In this document: positions 1 to 7,654 of the stretch, piece after piece | How positions within the stretch are numbered: the stretch's first letter is position 1 | Layout: each line of letters opens with the position of its first letter | Assembly (NCBI GenBank): GCA_947625405.1 | Contig: CANQOF010000013.1 | Location: 1 to 51,998 of the forward strand | Length of the DNA: 51,998 bases | Source: an uncultured Atopobiaceae bacterium | GTDB taxonomy: Bacteria > Actinomycetota > Coriobacteriia > Coriobacteriales > Atopobiaceae | Direction: 5' to 3' | Translations under genes and position numbers: made by a program | The notes under the pieces: model-generated | The model's database searches: none | Seen by the model: the letters and a program-made list of their open reading frames with translations, nothing else | What the model was told of the DNA's origin: nothing

Positions 1-3000
1 GGGGCCCTGGCGGCCCTGCTAGCCCTCTTTGCCGCCGTCGTGGTGGCAACGCCGGCCGTAGCCGACCCGGCGGAGGAAATGTCTCCTGCCATCACGGGCG
101 GCTGGCAGGTCGTTGCGACTGGTACCAGCGATGCACCCACCGGCTGGGGCGCGCTCAGCGGGATTACGAGCGCGACCAGTACCGGCATCACCATCTCGCC
201 GGTTGCGGGCGAGGATCAAGATCCCATCACGATCAATCTAAATGCCGCGAACTCCGAGAGCACTCCGATCACATTCGAAAACCTCGGCACGATCACGGGA
301 CAATCGAGCGCGCTTATCACCATTAATGGAACTAAAGACACATACGTGAACTTCAATGGCGGGAATGTAAGCGGCTCTGCGGCCGTGCTTGCCATCACAA
401 ACACAGCTGGTGAGCAGAGCGATAAATCTGCTGGTGAAACCGTGGGCGTCGTGCTGGGCGGCTCCGGCACTCTCACGCTCACGAATACCAGCAGCGCGAG
501 TGCAATGACCACATCCACTGGGGCCGTAACGGTTACCGACTCCCTTAACGTAGTCGCAAACGTGAGCGGTGGTACCGCTGGTGCACTCGCTCTTGGTGAT
601 GGTCCTCTCACCATCGGCGATGGCGATGGCTCAACCGCTACCGTGACCCTCAACAACACGGGGAGTGGCCCGGCGTTCGTTGCGGCTACTGACACGAATA
701 CCGATGAAAATGACATCAAGGTGAACGAAGGCGCCACTCTTGCCTGCACCGTTGCCGCTCCCAATGGGACCACCGCGGGCGTTCAGCTTAACGATAACAA
801 CCTTCAAGTCGACGGTACCGTGAGCGTCGAGCTCACCGGCACCGGTAACATGCCTGCTGTGAGCTCCACGGGCGCCATTGCCCTCGGCGCAGCTGGTGCT
901 CCCGCTTCAAATGCTGATTTCACCGTGTCCGCTCAGCCGAACGCCACGAGCCTTGGTGGCAGCGCCAACGCAGTCGTAACTGCAGGTAGCATTGCCAACT
1001 ATGGTGGTACCGTTGCCGTGGACGTGACCGTCTCCGTGCCCGCGGGTGCGACCGCATCTAACTATGAAATCAACGGTGTCCAAACAAGCACTGCCACAGG
1101 CGTGGTCGTCGCCAACGGCGGCACCATGGCAGTAAATGTCGTAAACGGTGGTGGCAAGGGTCTCACAACCACCAATAGCGGTGTTGTGACCGTTGGGAAT
1201 GGCTCCGGTAACTCGCTTACCGCTGGCGCCCTCTCCGTGAACGCCCCTGGCGTGGCCATCACGAGCGCTGGGCTCATCACCCTCAACAGCGGCGAAATCA
1301 CCGCAACCTCCGGGACCACAACGGCCATCGTCGCAAGCGCGGCTACCACCTCGGTTACGCTCAATGGCGGCACCCTTACCGCCAACGGTGGCGCTCCTGC
1401 CAAGTCTGATAGCTCTGCCGGCTATGGCATTAGCTCCACTGGCAACATCACTCTCACCAACAACTCTGAATCCGGGAATGGTGGTCCGACTCTCAACGCC
1501 TCCACCAAGGACACGGATCGAAATTCGCAGGCAGTGAATGGGGCGATCGCCCCCGATGCCACAGGTGACTCGAGTGCAGCGAATTACAAGTGGGTGTACG
1601 TATCCGGTGGCACCAACACCACAACCGCGCCTTCGACCGCTACCCCTCAGCCCGTCCTTCCCATGGAAATCCGCAACTATGCGGGTATGGCCACTGAGCC
1701 CGTGAGCATCACGGCTGAAAACCTCACCCAGGTCATCGTGATGCCGAATGCCATCACTGGCTTCATCGCCACGGTCTCCCCGGCGTCTGGCTCGTTTGGC
1801 GCCACTGGTTCGGGCGCTGGTGGGGCCATAACTGGTGCTCCCATGCCCAACGGCTATGTGGTTGCCAATACAGGGACCGTGACTAAGTCCACCGATGTTG
1901 CCGGCATCTTCGCCTATTCGGCCAAGATGGCCCCGAGCTTCACGGATACGACGTATCCGCTCGCTGACAACGTGGCCGGGGCGGAGCAAGCCAACGTCAC
2001 CTCCATCTTCAACGGCATCAACAGCGGTACTAACCCGACTGTGGTGACCGTTGCGAGCGGGAGCAAGTACTTCGCGCTCACCAACAAGTTCTCCGGCACC
2101 ACGCTGCCCCTCACGCTTGCCACCACGAACGCCCCTGCGCTCTCCGTGACCGGCCTCTATCCCAAGAACAGCCTCAAGCTGACCATGAACGAGATCCCGG
2201 TCTCCTATCAGGTAACGTTCGATGGCAACGGAAGGCTTGCGGATCCTCAGCCCGAGGCGGGCGCAACGGTTGATGGCGAGACCGTAACGGATGCGAATAA
2301 AGGTGCGTTCGGCTATACGATCGCTACGCCTGTGGGTAGCGAATACGGCGTCTACTTCACCGAGCCTGGCGGCGACACCATCCTCAATGGCATCCCCAGC
2401 ATCACCGACACTTCCAAGAACGTGCCTGTGGCGAGCCTTCCGGTCGAGAAGCCAGTCGGTTCTTACTTCCTTGGTTGGTATGAGTCAAATACCGCTACGG
2501 ATGCGACCGTTCCTGTCCTCCCCGATCCAATCACCGAGGTCCCGACTGCGAGCGCCAATGTGACCTACAACGCCGTGTACGGTAAGGTTACTGTCAATAC
2601 TGCGATCAAGGACATCCTCGACGGCTCCCCGCAGACCATCATGGCTGGCGAAACCGCGACCTACACCGTGCCCGTGAAGGTTGTCCTGGCCAACACTGAC
2701 TACTATTCCACTCTCGATATCTCCGACATCAACCTCGATCCTCAGGCTATCAACGTGACGGGCGTTGTTGACAGCGATAGCTATGTGTCGCTTCAAACTA
2801 CGTTCGAAGGCGCGAGCTCCGGCGCTCTCAATGGTGTGGTGCTCGGCACGCCAACCGTCTCTGATGTGAGCGAGGCCGCCTTCGTCATCACGGTGCCGAT
2901 CACCACTGGTGCGAACGCCACGCAGGGTAAGTACAGCGTGGGCATTGCGATCAACGAGGCTGGTACCGGGGATACGACTCCTTCATCTCTATACGGCATC

Positions 3001-3480
3001 CTCAACGTTGATGGCGTCGCCGCCGACGCTGACATCGCGGTCATCCGCTACTACAACCCCTACGACGGCGAGCACGTGCTCACCACGAGCCACGACGAGT
3101 CCATGGCGCTTCTCACCGCCGGATGGCTCGGCGAGGACATCGCGTGGTTCGCTCCCGCCGATGGCCAGGCTGTGTACAGGCTCTACAACCCGTACAACCA
3201 CGATCACTACTACACCACCAGCACGACTGAGGTGGATGGCCTCGTGGAGCTTGGCTGGGAGAAGGACTTCGCGAACGCCGACGGCACTCAGAACCCCGTC
3301 TTCTATGGCAATACCGAGAATTCGCTCTACCCGGTCTACCAGCTCTTCAACCCCTATGAGACCGTGGGTACGCACCTCTGGACGCTCGACATGAACGAGG
3401 TCCTCGCACTCTGCACGCCTGATGGCTGGCAGAACGAGGGTCCGAAGTGGTTCGCCTCCTATCCCGGAACGACCCTCTAA
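1..3480 (+). CDS. Large secreted beta-repeat surface protein with C-terminal DUF5648-like repeats (5' partial)
   Basis: The reading frame is open to the first base of the window, and the first ~20 codons (AALLALFAAVVVATPAVA, then DP) are the hydrophobic core and AxA cleavage site of a signal peptide. The true start therefore lies upstream, and a GTG at position 40 is internal. The next ~600 residues are rich in Thr, Ser, Asn, Gly and Ala with short repeated beta-strand motifs, as in beta-helix or adhesin-like proteins. A stretch with YQVTFDGNGR resembles an InlB/Listeria-type B-repeat. The last ~140 residues hold three copies of an aromatic repeat (YYNPYDGEHVLTTS, LYNPYNHDHYYTTS, LFNPYETVGTHLWT), which match the DUF5648 family. 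No LPXTG anchor or C-terminal membrane helix is seen, so it is probably secreted or held non-covalently. Its function is unknown; adhesion or glycan binding is a guess. Confidence 0.85.
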   Translation, partial: GALAALLALFAAVVVATPAVADPAEEMSPAITGGWQVVATGTSDAPTGWGALSGITSATSTGITISPVAGEDQDPITINLNAANSESTPITFENLGTITGQSSALITINGTKDTYVNFNGGNVSGSAAVLAITNTAGEQSDKSAGETVGVVLGGSGTLTLTNTSSASAMTTSTGAVTVTDSLNVVANVSGGTAGALALGDGPLTIGDGDGSTATVTLNNTGSGPAFVAATDTNTDENDIKVNEGATLACTVAAPNGTTAGVQLNDNNLQVDGTVSVELTGTGNMPAVSSTGAIALGAAGAPASNADFTVSAQPNATSLGGSANAVVTAGSIANYGGTVAVDVTVSVPAGATASNYEINGVQTSTATGVVVANGGTMAVNVVNGGGKGLTTTNSGVVTVGNGSGNSLTAGALSVNAPGVAITSAGLITLNSGEITATSGTTTAIVASAATTSVTLNGGTLTANGGAPAKSDSSAGYGISSTGNITLTNNSESGNGGPTLNASTKDTDRNSQAVNGAIAPDATGDSSAANYKWVYVSGGTNTTTAPSTATPQPVLPMEIRNYAGMATEPVSITAENLTQVIVMPNAITGFIATVSPASGSFGATGSGAGGAITGAPMPNGYVVANTGTVTKSTDVAGIFAYSAKMAPSFTDTTYPLADNVAGAEQANVTSIFNGINSGTNPTVVTVASGSKYFALTNKFSGTTLPLTLATTNAPALSVTGLYPKNSLKLTMNEIPVSYQVTFDGNGRLADPQPEAGATVDGETVTDANKGAFGYTIATPVGSEYGVYFTEPGGDTILNGIPSITDTSKNVPVASLPVEKPVGSYFLGWYESNTATDATVPVLPDPITEVPTASANVTYNAVYGKVTVNTAIKDILDGSPQTIMAGETATYTVPVKVVLANTDYYSTLDISDINLDPQAINVTGVVDSDSYVSLQTTFEGASSGALNGVVLGTPTVSDVSEAAFVITVPITTGANATQGKYSVGIAINEAGTGDTTPSSLYGILNVDGVAADADIAVIRYYNPYDGEHVLTTSHDESMALLTAGWLGEDIAWFAPADGQAVYRLYNPYNHDHYYTTSTTEVDGLVELGWEKDFANADGTQNPVFYGNTENSLYPVYQLFNPYETVGTHLWTLDMNEVLALCTPDGWQNEGPKWFASYPGTTL

Positions 3481-3501
3481 GGACTAGTTAGTTTCATCCC
3501 C

Positions 3502-3524
3502 GGCGGGGGCTCCGCGCCCCCGCC
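3502..3524 (+). terminator. GC-rich hairpin just after the surface protein gene
   Basis: There is a perfect 9-bp stem (GGCGGGGGC / GCCCCCGCC) with a 5-nt loop, 21 nt after the stop codon. It has no U-tract, so it may be a processing or pausing hairpin rather than a complete intrinsic terminator. Confidence 0.4.
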
Positions 3525-3731
3525 ACCCCGCACTCCCCGCGGGCATTCCGCCCGCACCGCTCCATGTTCGTCGATCGACTCGCGCTGCCCATGGGTTACC
3601 TAGCAGGCCCACGGCCGCGAGAGTGCACTCGGCGGGGGGCGACGGCCCCCCGCCCCTATCTTCGGGTTCCGGTCCCTCTGCAAGAGGCGGGCCCACGCCC
3701 CCTCGCAGGGCGGACGACAACCTAGCGAGAA
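3525..3731. other. Intergenic stretch with strong GC hairpins, no gene seen
   Basis: No coding frame is convincing here. A second perfect 9-bp hairpin (GCGGGGGGC, loop GACG) lies at 3632-3653. The 8-mers ACCTAGCA (about 3599) and ACCTAGCG (about 3721) flank it. The region ends in the intrinsic terminator at 3732, so a transcribed non-coding RNA is possible but unproven. I could not match it to tmRNA, RNase P, SRP or 6S RNA. Confidence 0.3.
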
Positions 3732-3768
3732 GGGCCCCGTCGGCGTTCGCCGGCGGGGTCCTTCTTTT
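3732..3768 (+). terminator. Intrinsic terminator
   Basis: A 13-bp stem (3732-3744 with 3749-3761, two G-U pairs) closes a GTTC tetraloop and is followed by TTCTTTT. It lies 250 nt after the surface protein gene, so it ends either that transcript or a small RNA encoded between them. Confidence 0.7.
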
Positions 3769-4188
3769 CGCCATGCCAGCGGCTGTTTCATTTGCCACCG
3801 AATGACAATTTCGCCACTCGCCCAAAGCCCGCAACTCATCTACCTGCGCTTTTGCGAATCGCTGCTGCCAGTTTCATGTATCACCTGTTTTTCACTTTGC
3901 GTGCCACCCTGGCCTTTTCGCCCGCGCGAAATCTAGACACGCTCCTGGTTGCTTGCCCCGATGGAGAGGTCTCGGATGTGCGATTGCGTGGAGGCATCTC
4001 GTCCGCCCTCGCGCGACCTCAAACCCTTGCCGGCATTTCAACTCTTGGGCGAGACCGTGCCGTTCGGGGCCGCGAATATGGAAGGACTGTGGAGGAGTCC
4101 TACACTTGCGAAGGCCGCTTCCCGCGAGGCCGCGCTTGCTCGCGCCACGCGCTTGCGGCATAGATACGCTCGCATTTTGGGAGGACTC
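3769..4188. other. 420-bp gap before the aquaporin gene; partial dispersed repeat
   Basis: No gene is seen. Positions about 3955-3985 (GATGGAGAGGTCTCGGATG and neighbours) resemble the dispersed repeat found at 4993-5110 and 48190-48310, so a third, decayed copy is likely. The promoter of the aquaporin gene should lie in the last ~120 bp. Confidence 0.4.
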
Positions 4189-4893
4189 ATGGACGTACCC
4201 GCGTACAAGAAGTACTTCGCAGAGATCTTCGGCACCGCCGTGCTCACCCTCTTTGGCTGCGGCAGCGCGGCCATCGCCGGCGGCACCCTCGGCAATCTCG
4301 GCATCGCCGTCGCCTTCGGCCTCTCCATCGTGGCCATGGCGTTCGTGATTGGCGACGTGAGCGGCTGCCACATCAACCCGGCCGTGTCCTTCGGTATGTT
4401 CCTCGACGGCCGCATGTCCGGCGGCGAGATGGTGGGCTATTGGGTGAGCCAGTTCATCGGCGGCATCTGCGGCGCCGCGCTCCTCATGGCCATCGAATGG
4501 TGCACCGGCTTTGCGCCCGGCGAGTTCGGCCTCGGCGCGAATGGCTTCGATTCCGCGAGCTCCATTGGCCTCACGGGCGTGGGCGCCTTCCTCGTGGAGA
4601 TCATCCTCACCTGCGTCTTCGTGCTCTCCGTGCTCGGCTCCACCTCGAGCGAGAAGACCGCACCCTTCGCCGGCATCATCATCGGCGCCACGCTCACCTT
4701 CGTGCACGTGATGGGCATCCCGCTCACGGGCACCTCCGTGAACCCCGCGCGCAGCTTCGGCCCCGCGCTCCTCATGCTCGGCGTGGGCGACACGCTCCCC
4801 ATCTCGCAGGTGTGGGTCTTCATCCTCGCCCCGCTCGTGGGCGCCGGCCTCGCCGTCCTCGTCTGGCGCATCGTGACGGTGAGCGACAAGTAG
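4189..4893 (+). CDS. Aquaporin / major intrinsic protein family channel
   Basis: This encodes a 234-residue MIP-family channel, the usual size for a bacterial aquaporin. It is an inner-membrane protein with about six membrane helices. Both NPA signature loops are present: HINPAVSFG in the first half and SVNPARSFGPA in the second. The ATG at 4189 is preceded by GGGAGGACTC, a good ribosome site; an upstream in-frame extension would add 80 residues of non-family sequence and is rejected. Whether it carries water (AqpZ type) or glycerol (GlpF type) is not settled by eye. The residue after the second NPA motif is R-S-F-G, as in AqpZ-type proteins, and no glycerol genes are adjacent, so water is slightly favoured. 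It is monocistronic, with its own terminator at 4959. Confidence 0.92.
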   Translation: MDVPAYKKYFAEIFGTAVLTLFGCGSAAIAGGTLGNLGIAVAFGLSIVAMAFVIGDVSGCHINPAVSFGMFLDGRMSGGEMVGYWVSQFIGGICGAALLMAIEWCTGFAPGEFGLGANGFDSASSIGLTGVGAFLVEIILTCVFVLSVLGSTSSEKTAPFAGIIIGATLTFVHVMGIPLTGTSVNPARSFGPALLMLGVGDTLPISQVWVFILAPLVGAGLAVLVWRIVTVSDK

Positions 4894-4958
4894 GTTCTCT
4901 TCGGGGGAAGGCAGCCACCATGCCCTGCGCAGCGCAGGGAATGGAAGCAAGCTCGTAG

Positions 4959-4991
4959 GCAGCTCAAGACTTAGGCCTTGAGCTGCTTTTT
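4959..4991 (+). terminator. Intrinsic terminator of the aquaporin gene (part of a dispersed repeat)
   Basis: A perfect 10-bp stem GCAGCTCAAG / CTTGAGCTGC is followed by TTTTT. The same stem recurs at 48325-48352 next to the same flanking sequence but in inverted orientation, so this terminator belongs to a dispersed element. Confidence 0.8.
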
Positions 4992-5110
4992 CTGCCCAGC
5001 GGATGGGCTTAAGGTTCGGACGCGCGAAAACGCGCATCCAAGACCTGACATCCGGGGCAATCAATCAGGAGCGAGTCTCGATGCCACGCGCAGCCGAGAC
5101 CTGGCATCCG
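4977..5110. repeat. Dispersed repeat, copy 1 (inverted relative to the copy at 48.2 kb)
   Basis: The landmarks run in this order: CTTGAGCTGC, GGATGGGCTTAAGGTTCG, a GCGCATCC / GAGACCTGGCATCCGGG segment, and CAATCAATCAGGA. They recur in the same order, reverse complemented, at 48190-48352. A shorter relic is near 3955. No ORF is carried. Confidence 0.7.
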
Positions 5111-5133
5111 GGACGCAACGCGGGTGCGGGCGC

Positions 5134-5318
5134 CCTTGCGGTGTATCTCGTGGCATGGGTGCTCTTGCGGTGTAGAGAAATCGGGCGAAAACGCCCATTT
5201 TTGTCCCGTTTCGTACACCGCAAGGCCAGCCTCGGCACAATTCGCCACACCCTAAGCCCGTCCGTGCCACGGGATACACCGCAAGGGCCTCCGCGGCAGC
5301 GCCTCGCACACCGCAAGG
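5134..5318. repeat. Phased palindromic repeat array, locus 1 (TACACCGCAA family)
   Basis: The decamer TTGCGGTGTA occurs at 5136 and 5165 (29 bp apart). After a central segment with a GCGAAAACGC-type hairpin, its reverse complement TACACCGCAA occurs at 5214, in degenerate form at 5246, and again at 5275 and 5307 (32, 29 and 32 bp apart). The spacers share GTGCCACG or CGTGGCAT. The same plan is seen at 9919-10190. No protein-coding gene is seen; function unknown. Confidence 0.8.
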
Positions 5319-5452
5319 CTTGCCATGGCCACACGTTGCTCGAGGCCACGTGCGATGCTCTCTGCTATCATTCCTCTTCGCGAAGCGAGGCTCGCTTGGG
5401 CCTCCACCTGACTGGCGCCCTTTGCAGGCTGCTGGCTGGTTTTGAGCGATTG

Positions 5453-5540
5453 TCCCTCGGGCGGCTGGCGCGAGTGCCGGGCGCAGGGGCCATAGTCGCA
5501 ACGCCTGCCGGTGGTTTCCCGAGGGAGCCGCCGGTTTTTT
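5453..5540 (+). promoter_or_regulatory. Candidate transcription attenuator in the infC leader
   Basis: A terminator hairpin (5508-5519 with 5523-5534, 12 pairs including G-U, loop CGA) is followed by TTTTTT at 5535-5540 and ends 54 nt before the infC start. The upstream segment TCCCTCGGG (5453-5461) is exactly complementary to CCCGAGGGA (5518-5526), which overlaps both terminator arms. The leader can therefore fold into terminator or antiterminator forms. Known infC-rpmI-rplT operons of Bacillota are controlled by an L20-binding leader that ends in a terminator. That this is a functional analogue is inference; the primary sequence is not recognisably the same. Confidence 0.6.
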
Positions 5541-5594
5541 CATATCGATGGCCCTGCGCGGGAGCACTGCGGGGCCGAAAGGAAGGTGTTCGAC

Positions 5595-6158
5595 ATAGCT
5601 AGGAACGACACGCCGCGCATCAACGATGAGATCACGGCCCGCACGTGCCGCCTCATCGGGCCGGACGGGAACCAGCTCGGGCTCTTCGGCATTCTCGATG
5701 CCCAGCGCTACGCCGACGACCAGGGCCTCGACTTGGTGGAGATTGCCCCCAACGCCAACCCCCCGGTTTGTCGCGTGATGGACTACGGGAAGTACCGCTA
5801 CGAGCAGGCCATGAAGGACAAGCAGGCCCGCAAGCGCCAGACGCGCGTCGAGGTCAAGGAGATGAAGTTCCGGCCGAAGATCGACGTCGGCGACTACGAG
5901 ACGAAGAAGGGCCACGTCCTGCGCTTCCTCAAGAAGGGCGCGCGCGTGAAGGTGACCATCATGTTCCGCGGCCGCGAGATGGCGCATCCCGATCAAGGCC
6001 TCACGGTGCTCGAACGTCTGCAAGAGGACCTCAAGCCCTACGCCACCGTCGAGCAGGCTCCGAAGATGGAGGGTCGCAACATGCACATGCTGCTCGCCCC
6101 CATCAAAGGCGCGTTCGACAAGAAGGACACCGAGGACGAGGCCCCCGAGAAGGCCTAG
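5595..6158 (+). CDS. infC: Translation initiation factor IF-3, probably starting at AUA
   Basis: IF-3 binds the 30S subunit, blocks premature 50S joining and proofreads initiator tRNA and start codon. The protein contains TPRINDEI near its start, then the N-domain (RLIGPDGNQLGLF), a lysine-rich linker and the C-domain (KIDVGDYETKKGHV; VTIMFRGREMAHPDQG). No ATG lies near the family's N-terminus. The best signal is AAAGGAAGGTG at 5578-5588, then 6 nt, then ATA at 5595, giving 187 residues. AUA, AUU or AUC starts are a conserved feature of infC in many bacteria and let IF-3 repress its own translation. An in-frame GTG at 5586 overlaps the ribosome site and is less likely. It is the first gene of infC-rpmI-rplT, downstream of a candidate attenuator. 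Confidence 0.93.
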   Translation: MARNDTPRINDEITARTCRLIGPDGNQLGLFGILDAQRYADDQGLDLVEIAPNANPPVCRVMDYGKYRYEQAMKDKQARKRQTRVEVKEMKFRPKIDVGDYETKKGHVLRFLKKGARVKVTIMFRGREMAHPDQGLTVLERLQEDLKPYATVEQAPKMEGRNMHMLLAPIKGAFDKKDTEDEAPEKA

Positions 6159-6227
6159 CTCCCTACGACGCACCACCACGCAAGCACCGACTCGAAGAAC
6201 GTCCGCCGAAAGGAAAGAGGAGACGAT

Positions 6228-6419
6228 ATGCCAAAGATGAAATCCCACCGCGGCACCGCGAAGCGGTTCCGTCGCACGGGTACCGGCAAGCTCATGCACG
6301 CGCACGCCTTCAAGAGCCACATCCTCACCAAGAAGTCGCCCAAGCGCATCCGCAATTTCCGCAAGGAGACCGAGGTCTCCAAGGCCGACGCCAAGAACGT
6401 GAACGCGAGGCTCGGCTAG
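6228..6419 (+). CDS. rpmI: 50S ribosomal protein L35
   Basis: This 63-residue, strongly basic protein begins [20 protein letters not shown] and contains [16 protein letters not shown], the typical L35 pattern. L35 is a late-assembling component of the large subunit. The ATG follows AAAGGAAAGAGGAG, a strong ribosome site, 69 nt after infC. It sits in the conserved order infC-rpmI-rplT. Confidence 0.97.
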   Translation: MPKMKSHRGTAKRFRRTGTGKLMHAHAFKSHILTKKSPKRIRNFRKETEVSKADAKNVNARLG

Positions 6420-6473
6420 AGGCGCTGCCCTCGCGACTTTTACTCGATTGCACACTCGAAGGAGTTGAGGATC

Positions 6474-6848
6474 ATGGCACGTATTAAGCGCAGCGTGAAC
6501 GCGAAGAAGAAGCGTCGCACCACGTTCGAACGCGCGAAGGGCTACTACGGCGCGCGGTCGCGCACGTATCGCTCGGCCAAGGAGCAGGTTCAGCACTCGC
6601 TGCAGTACCAGTACCGCGATCGTCGCAACAAGAAGCGCGAGTTCCGCCGCCTGTGGATCCAGCGCATCAACGCCGGCTGCCGCGAGAATGGGCTCAGCTA
6701 CTCGAACTTCATGCACGGCCTGAAGCTCGCCGGCGTGGAGCTTGACCGCAAGGTGCTCGCGGAGATCGCCTACGACGATGCCACCGCTTTCGCCGCCCTC
6801 TGCGACGTGGCGAAGAAGGCCCTCGAGGAAGGTGAGCAGGCCGCCTAA
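6474..6848 (+). CDS. rplT: 50S ribosomal protein L20
   Basis: L20 binds 23S rRNA early in 50S assembly and in several bacteria represses its own operon. The 124-residue product begins [20 protein letters not shown] and contains [37 protein letters not shown] and [10 protein letters not shown], all family signatures. The ATG at 6474 is chosen over an upstream ATG at 6465, which would add MRI, because GGAGTTGAGG is correctly spaced to 6474. The C-terminus has a short acidic tail (EEGEQAA) beyond the usual ~118 residues. The terminator at 6880 ends the operon. Confidence 0.97.
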   Translation: MARIKRSVNAKKKRRTTFERAKGYYGARSRTYRSAKEQVQHSLQYQYRDRRNKKREFRRLWIQRINAGCRENGLSYSNFMHGLKLAGVELDRKVLAEIAYDDATAFAALCDVAKKALEEGEQAA

Positions 6849-6879
6849 CGGCTCGCGCCCCGCTCATTTGTCCTGGAAC

Positions 6880-6916
6880 CGCCGCATGCCGCCTTCGGGC
6901 GCATGCGGCGTTTTTT
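6880..6916 (+). terminator. Intrinsic terminator of infC-rpmI-rplT
   Basis: A 10-bp stem CGCCGCATGC / GCATGCGGCG, extended by GCC-TTCG-GGC with one bulged C, is followed by TTTTTT, 31 nt after the rplT stop. Confidence 0.9.
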
Positions 6917-6989
6917 CGCGCGACGATGCGCGGCCCATCCCTCGGGCTTTACATAACATCGCAGAATTACACGCCCTCGCGGCAGGAAG

Positions 6990-7190
6990 GCGCAGAAACT
7001 CCTTGCCTCGTGCCACCAGGTGGCATGGGGCGAGGAGTTTCTGCCATCGATCTCGCCTGAATCTGGCGTGACAGCAGGAGTTTCTGACATTTCCTGGCAC
7101 GAGGCCCAGACTTTCTGCGTTTTCGGCCCCCTGAATTTAAAACCGAGACAGAAACTCCTGCCCCCACGACAAGGTAGGGGCTTGCGACCG
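6990..7190. repeat. Palindromic repeat cluster (CAGAAACTCC family)
   Basis: CAGAAACTCC at 6993 is mirrored by GGAGTTTCTG at 7034 and 7077, a degenerate copy lies near 7109, and CAGAAACTCC recurs at 7149. Spacings include 43 and about 32 bp. The spacers carry CTCGTGCCAC and GGCACGAG, almost the spacer core of the TACACCGCAA arrays, although the signature decamer differs. A segment near 7120-7148 (CGTTTTCGGCC ... AAAACCGAG) acts as the centre. No ORF is carried. Confidence 0.65.
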
Positions 7191-7204
7191 CGCTACCGCG
7201 CACT

Positions 7205-7400
7205 GCAAAGGGGGACCCGCGAGGGTCCCCCGAATGCGCGAGAATGCCGCCCTCGCTGGAACCCTTAGTGACCCCACCTCATAAGGTGGGTGTCCTGCCC
7301 GCGTTTTCCAGCTTCCACATCAACGGTGGATACCTGTACGAACGCGTGTCGCGGATTCCCTAAGTATTCGTGACGGGCCACCCAGTTTGTCCGCGGGGCG
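7205..7400. other. Structured intergenic region, possible non-coding RNA
   Basis: A perfect 9-bp hairpin GGGGGACCC-GCGA-GGGTCCCCC lies at 7210-7231. Further on, GCTGGAA (about 7255) pairs with TTCCAGC (about 7306), enclosing the hairpin CCCACCT-CATA-AGGTGGG. No reading frame is convincing. A structured RNA (6S-like is one idea) or hairpin debris are both possible; I cannot decide by eye. Confidence 0.3.
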
Positions 7401-7544
7401 AGCATTCGACGCACACGATACCCATCGCGCGCCCCGAGGTCGAGGGGATATCCAACTTCCTCGATGGATCACTCGCCAACGGTATGAACTCCCGCAGTCA
7501 AAGGCGAAAAGATATACCAACCCTTTCGAATCTTCCCAAGACCA

Positions 7545-7580
7545 AAGGGACGGTTCTTTTGTCTTGCGGCGTCTTGCGTT
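7545..7580. repeat. Short GGGACGGT...TTTTGTCTTGC repeat (single copy)
   Basis: AAAGGGACGGTTCTTTTGTC is one unit of the palindromic family also seen at 20348-20392, 29017-29165 and 32336-32525. It lies in the gap before the WecA-like gene. The rest of 7400-7654 shows nothing else I recognise beyond a promoter position. Confidence 0.6.
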
Positions 7581-7654
7581 CGGTTCGTGCGAGCAAAAGC
7601 CTCTAGAATCACGCCACATACCGGCCGCGCGAGCTCGAGAGGAGGTGGCGAGGG

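Noticed and set aside
3599-3768. RNase P RNA, tmRNA or SRP RNA gene before the terminator at 3732
   Set aside because: None of the conserved core sequences of these RNAs could be found; only GC hairpins are evident.
5061-6716. A 551-codon minus-strand frame over infC, rpmI and rplT
   Set aside because: It is a shadow of the ribosomal operon with composition typical of antisense frames.
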